Under the pieces are notes generated by a model. The model saw only the letters and a list, made by a program, of their open reading frames with translations. It was not told the DNA's origin and ran no database searches. Below, piece by piece: positions 34,422-46,400 of a stretch of 64,000 nt of DNA. The position numbers and the translations under genes are program-made. The stretch is from the NCBI GenBank assembly GCA_949987565.1, contig OX465115.1, positions 15,189,242 to 15,253,241 on the forward strand. The letters run 5' to 3'. Position 1 is the stretch's first letter. Each line of letters starts with the position of its first letter. Source of the DNA: Luidia sarsii. Lineage: Eukaryota; Echinodermata; Asteroidea; Paxillosida; Luidiidae.

Positions 34422-37400
34422 TCACGTGAAGGGCGAGGCAAAGTCTAGGTTTTCTGGGGAGGGGCGGAGCTGTTGTTTGCGGAGGAGGCGTCGCTCACAC
34501 TTGGGGCAAGGAGTGGTGTCCGCCTTGCAGGCTTTGTGGAAGACGGTCTTGCACGAGTCACACTGGAAATTATGGCAACGGAAAGCAGAACAAATAAACA
34601 GAGGAAGGAAAATGAATTAGACTGAAGGTGATAGTGTCAAGTCCCAGGAGAAAGGTCCTGGTTGGACCAAAATCTTCCTGAATTGTAAAAAAAAAAAATG
34701 ATTTGAACTTTTGAAGAATTTTTTTAAAAATGGCAAAGAAAACTTTGACTGGACAGGGACTTGAATCTGAGACCTCTGGTTTTGTGTATCAGTGCTCTTA
34801 CCATCTGAGCTATCCAGCCCTTAGATGGCGGCCTTCCCAAATAGTCAACTAGTCTTTGCTTGGGTGGGGGCGCCAGTCAAAACCAATTTAACCATTAACT
34901 GCCGTATATCTCCAGGGATCACATCCCTGCTTTCATTCAGATGCAAACAACCAATTGTTGTAAACCTGGCTACAGCAGCTCGGGGATTCCACAAAGTGGA
35001 AGCAACTGCAACACTTTCAGCCAAATAAGCCAAAGGAGAAACAGAGTGGGAACGTCTAAACCATTTTGATGCTGAGAGGACGGAGAGGTTTGGCCAGCAT
35101 CTGCTTACTTACCCGCACGGTCAGGTCCGTGTCAAACGGATAGATGATCTTGGGGCTCTCGCAGATGAGGCAGATGAAGCCTTTTTGGCTACAGAGGGCG
35201 CACTGCTGGACGTGCTTGGCCGCAAAGACGATGACCTTCCTCAAGGTGTGGATCAGGAGACCCGACTGCACCTGGAGAAAGTCCTGGGAGGGAGGAGGGA
35301 GGACGGACGAGGACGGGCGACTTGTTCATCGGGCATCGGGCAAAGTACTGAGCACTCAGTGGTTATCACGTCGAGCAGGGTAAACCCTGCACTAGAAAGC
35401 GGGAGTCGCGGGTTCAAATCCTGTCTGTGCTGCCTGAATTTTTTTCATCGGGCATCGGGCAAAGCACTGAGCACTCAGTGTTTATTACGCCGAGCAGGGC
35501 AAACTTGAAATGAATTACATTCTCCTCAACGCAAACATCATGCTATATATCTATGATACAATACAGAACCCGCCGGTATACATTATTCAAATCCACCACA
35601 CAACCAGCTTGGTGGTTAAGAGGTCTGCACTAGAAAGCAGGAGTCGCGGGTTCGAATTCCACCAGGTATGGATCGAAACGTCAGGCCCACTAAATTTTGA
35701 GATTTGCATTTTGGTAATTTTAGACAGTAAGCAGTTTGAAGCTCAGGGAATGGCTCGAATTTTGGAGTGCCACTGGCACAGGCTGTCCATCCCACTGTCC
35801 CAGAGATATCACCGTGTGCCTAACTAGCCACTCAGGGTCCACACGTGTGGAGACAGGCCGGCCAGCACTGTTTCACTTACCAGGACGCTGTAGCGGTGCA
35901 CGTGGTCCAACATGTACTCGCGGGGCCAGATCTTCTTGCGCAACTCCTCGGCCACGGACTGCTTGCAGGTAAAGAGATAAGCCTTCAGGTACTTGAGCTG
36001 CATCCGCACTCGCTGTAGTTTGATCGGGAAAATGGCCGTCGGTCTTTGAGACTAACACTTTGCAAATAAAAATCAGGCAGGTGGACTATGGTCTGTGGGT
36101 ATATGGTCAAACGGACCATAATGTGCATGGTTGATAAGTATATGGTTTGATAGACCATAATGTGCATGGTTGATAGGTATGGTCTGATAGATGATAGTGT
36201 GCATGGTTGATAGGTATGGTCAGATAGACGATAATGTGCATGGTTGATAGGTATGGTTTGATAGACCATAATGTGCATGGTTGATAGGTATGGTCTGATA
36301 GACGATAATGTGCACGGTTGATAGGTATGGTCTGATAGATGATAGTGTGCATGGTTGATAGGTATGGTCTGATAGACGATAATGTGCATGGTTGACAGGT
36401 ATGGTTTGATAGACCATAATGTGCATGGTTGATAGGTATGGTTTGATAGACCATAATGCACATTGCTATAACATACCAAGACGTTGTTGAGTTCCTGGGA
36501 AGCTTTGTACAGGGACGGGTTGCACTCCTTGATGTCCAACAGTGGCATCTCCTCAATCTGCTGCAGGAACAGCTTGGTGTGCACAGCCACTGCAATCACC
36601 AAATAGAACAATGGGGGGACTGGTTGGCAAGTCTAAGCATTTGGACCACAAGGGCCGATTTCACGAACGCTTTGCAATCATCGCAAATGCCAAAATCGTT
36701 CGCTAAGTCTGAAATCCATCGCAACTGAGCAATTGGTGTACCGCTAAGTTGTGATGGATTTCAGACTTAGCACTCATTTTTTTGGGTGTTTGTGATGATC
36801 GCAAAGCGTTTGTGAAATCAGCCCCTGGTCTGTTTCTATGACACTTGATAAGGGCGCAAGACTTTGGTTTAGGTTTATGCTTAGGCTGTAGCTTAGAGTG
36901 GGGCTGGGGCTGGGGTTGTGGGCTGTGACCGGGGGCTGGGGCTACAGCTGAGGTTTGGGCTTGGCTAAGGCCAATGTTGGGGCCGAGGTTGGGGCTGAGT
37001 TTGGGGCTAAGGCTTAGACACAGTCTTGGGCTCTGAAGTGTCCTTGCCCTAACACATGGGACAGGGAGGGGAAGGGAAGGGGGCTGTCTACCTTTGTGTT
37101 TTCTGAAGTCCCAGTTGTAGAGGATCCTGGCAGGAATGATGGCCTCCTCATCCTTGTGGCATTCATAGCAATAGTAGCAGCCGTTGTAGTTACAAACCTT
37201 TGCCTTGCCGTAGACTGTAGGGAAGAGCATCAGTTACAGAGACGTTACTTTCATTCCACACCCCCTTTGCTTGGAGCCGTTTCTCAAAAGAGAGATTCAT
37301 GCGACGTTGGCAATCTCACGGGGGTTTCTGGGTGCAATTGTTCAACCCATAACTGGGGCTCTAACAGGTACCTACTACAGCTCCGGTCCAGAACAGACCT

Positions 37401-40400
37401 GGGCTAATGGTAACTTCGACCCCAAAAATTGTTCTGCATCCGATTACATAGCATTTCAAAATAGGGTAGGTAGGTAGGAAAAAAAATTTGGCCATTTTTT
37501 TTGGTACAATTATATGGAGGCATCTGCATGTGGTCAAGCCTTAAGGTTAATAATAAAACACAAGACACAAAACTATCATTGTTTCCCGATCAAAAATAAT
37601 TTAGGGTCGCAGGCTAGAAATAGTGTCGGTCGGGTAACCGAAAGCAGAATTTAATTTTTTGTTGGGCCTAAGAGGTAATTCCACATTCCCCAGATCTCCC
37701 GAACTGGAGCCTTATCACCGGATGCACTTTAATGTCATACCCAGGACCAGATACATTGTTCTCCAATTGTTCGCGGAGTTTTGGGAGAATATCTAGCATA
37801 TACAATCATCTGGCTATGTACTCACTGATTCCTACGGGACGTGAGCACCCTTTGCACTGGTAGCTTTGGCTGTCCAGTCCCTTCTCCCGACCAATCTCTG
37901 TCACCATGGCCAGCAAAGATTGCGTCCTCTTCAAGATTGAAACCAAACAAGGAGACATTAAAAAGATACGCACAATGCTACACTCACTTAAGAGTATAGA
38001 GAAGCTGAGATTAGTATAGAGAAACTGAGATTTGTATAGAGATTCTGAGATTAGTATAGAGAAACTGAGATTAGTATAGAGAAACTGAGATTAGTATAGA
38101 GAAACTGAGATTAGTATAGAGAAACTGAGATTAGTATAGAGTAACTGAGATTAGTATACAGAAACTGAGAGAAACTGAGATTAGTATAGAGTAACTGAGA
38201 TTAGTATACAGATTCTGAGATTAGTATAGAGAAACTGAGATTAGTATAGAGAAACTGAGATTAGTATAGAGAAACTGAGATTAGTATAGAGAAACTGAGA
38301 GAAACTGAGATTAGTATAGAGATTCTGAGATTAGTATAGAGTAACTGAGATTAGTATAGAGATTCTGAGATTAGCATAGAGTAACTGAGATTAGTATAGA
38401 GAAACTGAGATTAGTATAGAGAAACTAAGATTAGTATAGAGAAACTAAGATTAGTATAGAGAAACTGAGATTAGTATAGAGAAACTGAGATTAGTATAGA
38501 GAAACTGAGAGAAACTGAGATTAGTATAGAGTAACTGAGATTAGTATAGAGATTCTGAGATTAGCATAGAGTAACTGAGATTAGTATAGAGAAACTGAGA
38601 TTAGTATAGAGAAACTGAGATTAGTATAGAGAAACTAAGGTTAGTATAGAGAAACTGAGATTAGTATAGAGAAACTGAGATTAGTATAGAGAAACTGAGA
38701 TTAGTATAGAGTAACTGAGATTAGTATAGAGTAACTGAGATTAGTATAGAGAAACTGAGATTAGTATAGAGAAACTGAGATTAGTATAGAGTAACTGAGA
38801 TTAGTATAGAGAAACTGAGATTAGTATAGAGAAACTGAGATTAGTATAGAGAAACTGAGAGAAACTGAGATTAGTATAGAGTAACTGAGATTAGTATAGA
38901 GATTCTGAGATTAGCATAGAGTAACTGAGATTAGTATAGAGATTCTGAGATTAGTATAGAGAAACTAAGATTAGTATAGAGAAACTGCTTCAATGGAAAC
39001 AAAAATGACAAAAACCAGTGATTTGGACATGCATTGATTAATGAGTGGTTTAAAAAAATAAGTAATGCAAGGCTTGGTGGGTAAAATTGGATGTCACGGA
39101 AATGGTGAGTTTGAGTTTGATCTTCTCAAGAGTTTTCACAATATCAAAAATTTCAATTCCAGTAATGCTCGTTCAATCGAGTCTGCAACTCAGACATGAG
39201 TCGGCAAATTTTTTTTTTGGACTCGTAACTTGGCTTGAGAAAATTTGAAATTGAAAAGAAACAGCGTTCTCTTTGAGAGAACTGTGCAATGCCTAGTCAA
39301 TGGGACCTTTCTCAAGGCCAGAATGCCATTGATAGACACAGCACGACACAGGCATGAGAAGTGTTCTTTCATCAGATCAAAATTTCAAGAAATATTTGCC
39401 AAAACAAAATGTGAAAAATAAGCAACATCCGATGATCCAGTGATAGGGTGCACCTGACTTTCAGGTGTAGATGATAGATGGCCAGAAATGATTGCCAATT
39501 GTAATTATATCTCGACAATGAATAATCTTGTCTCCATTTCGTAAACCCACTTTTAAGATCCATTCATAGGGAGAAGGAGGGGGGTGGAGAAGCAAAGGTA
39601 AATAAATTCATCTTCAATCATTCTGTGATTTTGCCATTTTCGGTTGTTTTTTTTGGGGGGGGGGAGGGAGGGGGGGTTTACGAGGAGCACTTACAGCATC
39701 GGCGTATTGAGATGTTGGTGAGCTGCTTAATGGAATTACCTCAAAGTCAGCGGGAATCTCGCTGGGATCAGACAACGGCCGGCCGTGGGACGGCTCCGTC
39801 TGAACATTTATTACGTGAAACAAAAAAAGGAGGAACCAAAAGAATTGTTAAATTGCGTCACCTTTGACCTTGGTGTGACCTGCTGTGACCCTCTTCCACG
39901 GGTTACAACTATTGTTGTTTGTATCTGAATGGGAGTAGAGTGCTAATAGATTCCATCAAAGGCTAGGCACCGTCAATTGGAAAATTTTCAAAAATAGGTC
40001 TGAATAGGCTGCTCAGACATGTGAGCTTTCAGTGTTGTTTTTCAGCAGGCAACCGGGCAATGCACTGAGCACACAGTTTCTATCCTAGCAGGACCTTTCT
40101 CAAAGGCGAAATGATTCTGCCTTTGAGAAAGGTCCTGCTAGGATCCAAACATTCATGTCCTCTAATTTGTTCTTATTTTTTAAATTTGCATTTTGAAATT
40201 TTTTAGTCAGTAAGCAGTTTGTAACTGTTTGTGTACATTTCATTGTGATTAAAACTGACTAAAAAGACTAATTTCAACTTTTTTTTTGTATTATTTTTGT
40301 TTATTTTTTTTGCAATTTTATCCTATTTGATTCTATGTTTTATTTTTATTATTATTATATATTGATTCATTTTTTTCCCATTTTTTATTGTTTATTGTTT

Positions 40401-43400
40401 TTATTTTTCATTTGTTAATTTTTTTTTATTATTATTTTGTATTTATTATTATTATTATTATTATTTTTGTTTTTTGGGGGGCGCATTGCGCTCCAAGTTC
40501 AGCAGAGTTCCCTACCCCATCTGTGCTGGAGGAAAAACTGAGGGAGCGAGATTGATCCAGGGCATCGGGGAAGGAGGTTGGGGGCTGGGGTCCCTGCCGG
40601 CTGTAATCCTCTAGCATGGAGTTGTAACTGACTGGAGTAAAAGAGAAGGCAAGCAGACAAACAAACTCGGTATCAAGTAGAGTCCTTCGGGTTGTGTCTC
40701 TTCTTCAAAGGCTACGGCTTTCAATCGATAGACAATGACCATGTGCCTACGGGAGCCGCTGGTAAAAGCAGTCCCTTCATGACCATGCATTGGTTCAGCC
40801 GTTGCCGTTTGGCTCGGTGCTGAGAAAATGTGTACATTCATGACTTCATCTCCTGGTGTAACTGTCACGTAAAGCAAGTTGACCAAGTGTGCTCTATAAG
40901 TCACGTGACCTGTAGTGGGCATCAAACAATCAAGAAACATGGCGGCCCCCAGATCAAGGTGCCACTATTGTTAAGTACATGATGATTGTTAACACTTCTA
41001 CAAAGAACAATTCTACAAAGAACATTCCGGTGTTTGAACCCGAGACCTTAACGGAATACCCACTATAAGTCACGTGATGACATCTCGCAATCGGTCTATT
41101 GACATTGGAAAATCTTGATGCAATGACAGTCGGACCACTCCACGGTTGTGAACCGCCCCAAGACGGCAGCCTCAGACTGGCGCACCCACTCACCGTGTGG
41201 GGCAGCGTCTTGGCTTGGCATCTCTGGCGAGAGCTGGTTGTGGAACTCTGAGGACCAGCCACTCATGGCCACCAGGCTGTTGCCAAAGACCGCTTGGACG
41301 TCCTCCTCCTCCTCCTCCTTCTCCTCCTCCGGGGGACTGGCGATGGCCTCCTCCCTGGACCGTTGATCGTCAACGGCGCCCTCGTGTAACTCAGTCGTCA
41401 CTTCCGGCGGCGGCGGCGGGATCGGCGCGCTTGGATTTTCGGCAGAGGGGAGTGTGTCCGGGTAGAAATCCGTTTCTCCGGCGTGCGACGGCCCCTCTGG
41501 AGTGACGTCTCCGGGTCTCGTTCTACTCTCCGGCTCTTGGGCATCGGACGGAGTCTCTGATGAGGCATCTTCCGCGATTCTCTCCACGGCGCGGGCATCC
41601 GATGGAGCCTCTGACGCAATGTCTGCGAGTTTTGTTCTTCTCTCCTGCTCTCTGTCGGCCGTCTCCGCATCGCGGTTGTCCGACTTGGAGTGAAAGTCGT
41701 CCCGCTTGGGTCCGTCAAAGCTCGGGTAGACAGTCTCGGCAGACGCGGGGTTGGTGTCATTCTCTGGAGTATCGTCCGAGACCACGTGAATGACCACGCC
41801 GTCCTCAAAGCTGTCCTGTCTGATGCGGACAAGGTCCCTACCGGGCTCCTCCTCCTCCTCCTCCTTCTCGTCCTGCTCGGGAGAGGAGAGAGCGAAGCCG
41901 CCTATCCGACGGAGCGGCGAGGTGGAGCTCTCCTCGGAGGGACTGCGCAGGAGGGCGCTGCTGATCTCGCACTCGTGGAAGCTCTCGTCAAAGGAGGGCG
42001 ACCGGGGCAGGGCTTGGCCCGAGGTCACTGCGACGGTAGCAGTAGCGCCGATGGGCTTGGGGTCTCTGGTCCGGCCACTGGAGTCTGGGATCGGCCTCTC
42101 CACTTGCTGGATGCCCAGCGGTGGCCCACCTTTACAGAAAACAAAACAGATTTTTGAGATTTTTTTTAAACTTTGGAGATTTTTGAGATGTTTGAGATTT
42201 TTTTTTTATACTTCCTGATATTTCTGTTAGGTTACCTGTGACTATTTTCCGGCTATTGTTTGGACAGCTCTCCGATCTCTCCCGCACCGTCTCCCAAGAC
42301 CCGGCAAGAATCATGGGGGCTGCTCCCCAGACGTTCAGCAGCGATGAGTTGAAGGATAGCTGGAAGGTGAAGTTGACCAGACCTAGAATAATAATAACAA
42401 TAATATGGATTTATAGAGCGCACTTTTCCATAAAACCGATCAAAGCACGAACATTCAAAGAACTTAAGCACAAAAAAGTCATTCTAAAAAAAAAAAATTA
42501 AAAAAAAAAGAAGAGATTTCAGCTCTATCTTGAAAATATCTAAAGATGTCATTTGACAGAGTGAAGGTGGGAGTTTATTCCAAATGGCAGGTGCTGCCCT
42601 GGCAAAGGCACGGTGACCGAAACGCCAGCATCCAGACATGAGAACAAAAGCACACCAAGAAACACTTGAACTTAAACCTGAGACCTCTGGTTTTGCGTAC
42701 CAGCGCTCTCACCATCTCAGCTATCCAGCCCTTAGATGGTAACCTTCCCAAATAGTGAACTAATATTTTCTTTTTAAAGTATCAACATTTGGAGGGCCTG
42801 ACGTTTCGATCCTAGCAGGACCTTTCTCAAAGGCAGAATGACAATGACAAAACAAACAGGACAGGGGAGAGTATTACAGGGACATGGATGACAGACAGAG
42901 GACAGAGGGGATAGCTGTGATAGGGTGAGATCAAAGGGAAGGGCAGGGGTTTGGGTGGGGATTAGGTAGTGGAAGGGGAAAAAGTATATATCTAAAGTAG
43001 ATATAATTCCCCCAGCATGTTTGCTTTGTGAAAAAGAAAACTCATCCCCAAGGGTGAAAAACCAAAAACCTTGACCACAATTGAACCAAGTTTACAGCCC
43101 GCAGTCGAAACTCTTGTAAGCAAAACAAATGTGCATTTGCATACCGGTATACAAAATTGGCCCTTAGTAAAATCTGTATGAACTGCCATCCAAGGTACAT
43201 TGTACATTAGCATGCTGACATCTGCTGTTTATTGTCCAAGGTTCTCTGATACCTTGAGCACACAAAGTGGAAAGATATGTGGGCTGGGCAGATATGACAT
43301 ATCACAGGGGTTATCCAGAATAGCAGGGTTCACCAGACCTCAAGGATTCTGATACATTAAGTACACATTCGAGGCATGATTTTGGTATCTGTGATAGCTG

Positions 43401-46400
43401 ATATCGTGATTGTTATCACAATGACTAACGTAAACTGTAGATGAAACTACACCAGTAATGCTGTCATGCCTTACCGCAGTCTCATTCGGGCTTTTTTTTT
43501 TACAAATTGAAACAAATTGAAAAACATCCTACAGGAATATAGTTAGAGTATTTTATTCCACAATACAGTGAACAAACATGATGTTTGCATCAAGGAGAAT
43601 GTAATTCATTGAAGGTTTGCCCTGCTCGACGTAATAAGCACTGAGTGCTCAGTGCTTTGTCCGATGCCTGGTGAAAATAAATTTCAGGCAGCTCGGACGG
43701 GATTCGAACCTTTGAGAAACGTCCTGCTAGGATCGAAACGTCAGGCCCTCCTAATTTCTATATCATTATTGAACGTTGAGTCAATTGAAACCCTCTGATT
43801 CTTTTCGGAGCCACACTCACTCGCTAAAGAGTACTTATTTCTGAAATTAGTATATTTGGCATATTTGTAATTTACTTATGCAATACCGGTAGTTCTTTTT
43901 CCATGTATATATTTTATATTTTTGTTTTCTGTCATCCAATTAGTTTGAAGAGCCCCCTGACAGGAACTAGTTTCTTTTGGGCAATCCTGCGGGAGTTAAT
44001 TGAATGTTGTTTCTGTTTTTTGTTTTTTTTTATTGATTTATTTCTGTTTTCCACTTTATTCTTACTTGAGTGTGCTGTGATGTGAATGCTGTACATGTAT
44101 CCCGAAAAATGAAATAATTAAAATATAAATATAAACCCTTTGCAGTGTCACTGCAAAATCTACCCTTGATCAGCCGAAGATCGATTGGCCGTCGAAGCTC
44201 ACCTTGAAGGTAGTTCTTCATGATATGGGGCTGCTCAGCGTCTCGAAGGAAGGAGGTTTTCTTGTAGTGACCGTGTATGGCCTTGGTGTCAGACAGCATG
44301 GCATCCATGTAGCTGTCCATCAGACTATCGTTCAGAGCCAGCCTCACCCAAGCCTGTCACCAATACAACAACAAAGGAGGTGTTTATTCACCCGGCGACG
44401 GCATTCTTCCTGGAGGTCATTCCTGCTGATGTTATGCATATTCATGAACACTCTTTTACTCTGATTGGCCAACGTCAGAGTATAGAACATACATGAATAT
44501 GATGTAATGACAATTGGCCAATCAGACTAAAGGACCGGCAGAATTACATTTGCGGGGAAAATACCGTTGCCGAGTGAATATAACCTGCCACCAAAAACAA
44601 AAACCCAAAACACCAGCATATGTGTAAACATCATTCGGCTCAATTTTATCCAGTCACAACAAAGAAGAAATAAAAAAATAGAAACAAAATTGAAAAATTG
44701 ACAAAGAAAACTTTGACTGGACCGGGACTTAAACCCGAGACCTCTGGATTAACGTACCAGTGCTCTTCCATCTGAGCTATCCAGCCCTTAGATGGTGGCC
44801 TTTCCAAATAGTCAGCTAGTCTTTGCCTGGGTGGGGCCGTGGGCCCAATGATTGATTTCATTTAGATAATAATTTTTTTTTCCATATTTGGAATGCTGTT
44901 AGCTGACAGGGGTTTAGAGTGGTGGCCAGAAAATCTTTCGCATTTTAAAAATAGAATCAATAAGAATATATCCTTTGGTGGACGGGAATACCACTCGGGG
45001 GAAACAAACTACGGTGACTATACCGGATTTCCGCGAAGGCTTTCACAAACTCCCAACCCACCCTGCAGTAGCCAATCTCTGTGTTGACCTGGCTCAGTCT
45101 CTTGAGCTGCGACACCACGTCCTTGTGGGTGAACTTGACCAGAAACGGCCACGGCGTCTGCAAACAGAGACGGGGACCAAAGAACAAAGCAAAACGCACC
45201 GAGGTCACCATTAGAAGTCCCCCCAGAACAATGATTCAAATAACAATGGTAGTAATGGCTGAGGAAGTAGCCAGCATAGAGAGGGCTTGTTGTGTAAACA
45301 AATCAATGAAAAACAGATTGGGAATTTTTTGACAAATTGAAAACAATGGCAAAGAACATGTTGACTGGACCGGGATTTGAGTCCTCTGGTTTTGTGTACC
45401 AGTACTCTTCCTATCTGAGCTATCCAGTCTTTAGACGGTGGCCTTCCCAAACAGTCAACTAGTCTTTGCCAGGATGGGGGTGCCAGTCAGAAGCAATTCA
45501 ACCTTTAACTGCCGTATATCTCCAGGGATCGCAGCCCCGCTTTCATTCAGATGCAAACAAACGACGGTTGTAAACCCGGCTACAGCAGCTCGGGGATCAC
45601 ACAAAGTGTGCGATCATTGTTGTTAGATGCAGCGCCTGTGGGTGGTGCACCCATGGCTGGCGGTTTTGTTCTCTTCTCACCTTGATGCTGTAGGTCTCCT
45701 TGAGGTGGTGCAGGTAGACGGCCTCAATCAGGTTGCAGATCCTGTTGGCCGTCTCTCCACTATGGAACCAATGAAGACAGAGGGGTTGAAAGGAAATGGC
45801 ATTGCAACGGTGGCATGGGGATCAAGGAGGGGGAAGGATGACGATTGGGAAGGCGAGGTGGAGGATAAGAAGGATGAGGAGGAGGAGGAAGATTGAGGAA
45901 GAAAAAGATGAAAATGGTGATAAGGAGGATGAGGAGGAGGGGGAGAATCGGGATGAGGATGGGGATGGGGATGAGGAAGAGGAAGAGGACGGGTAGAGGA
46001 GGAAGAAGATTGATGATGAAAAGGATGAAAAGGATAAGGAGGATGATGATGAGGGGGAGAATCAGGATGAGGATGAGGATGAAGATGGGGATGAGGCCAT
46101 CATGAAGGTGTGGAGGACAAGGAGGATGAAGAGAACGAGGGTGATGAGGAGGAAGACCCTTACCTCCTGATTGCTGAATCAGATGAAATGTGGTCTCTTT
46201 GTAGCTGCAAGCACAGAGAGTAGCAAGAGTTATGAATCAAAAGCTCCTTACTACATAAAAACACACCAATTAACAAAAGGCAATTCACAATCAATCCAAA
46301 CCATGTGCTACTTTGTGCTTCAACCATGTAAACTTTCAAATCTTACCTAACGTATCAATTTTTTTTTTACTCAAAGTGGAAAGTTTGTAGTGATTTTAGC

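Larger units (their letters stand above)
34422..37928 (-). other. Rubicon-homology block (exons 11-16) of the PLEKHM1-like gene
   Basis: Six exons encode about 256 aa, with paired Cys motifs giving several zinc sites, the central motif [17 protein letters not shown], the helix [36 protein letters not shown], then [20 protein letters not shown] and [13 protein letters not shown]; the protein ends NLDFASPFT at a TGA (34424-34422). In Rubicon and PLEKHM1 this domain binds Rab7-GTP. All Cys/His ligand positions I can compare are kept. Introns here contain the two largest minisatellites of the gene. Confidence 0.9.

Noticed and set aside
34740..34815. Possible minus-strand tRNA gene
   Set aside because: The anticodon and acceptor stems are imperfect and the unit is repeated with a long common leader and tail.
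35985..36611. 208-codon minus frame with [10 protein letters not shown] repeats
   Set aside because: It is the 37-bp minisatellite read through from exon 13; the conserved exon ends at a GTATGT donor before the repeat.
37991..38988. CRISPR-like array
   Set aside because: Head-to-tail 20-mers without spacers, inside a eukaryotic intron; an ordinary minisatellite.
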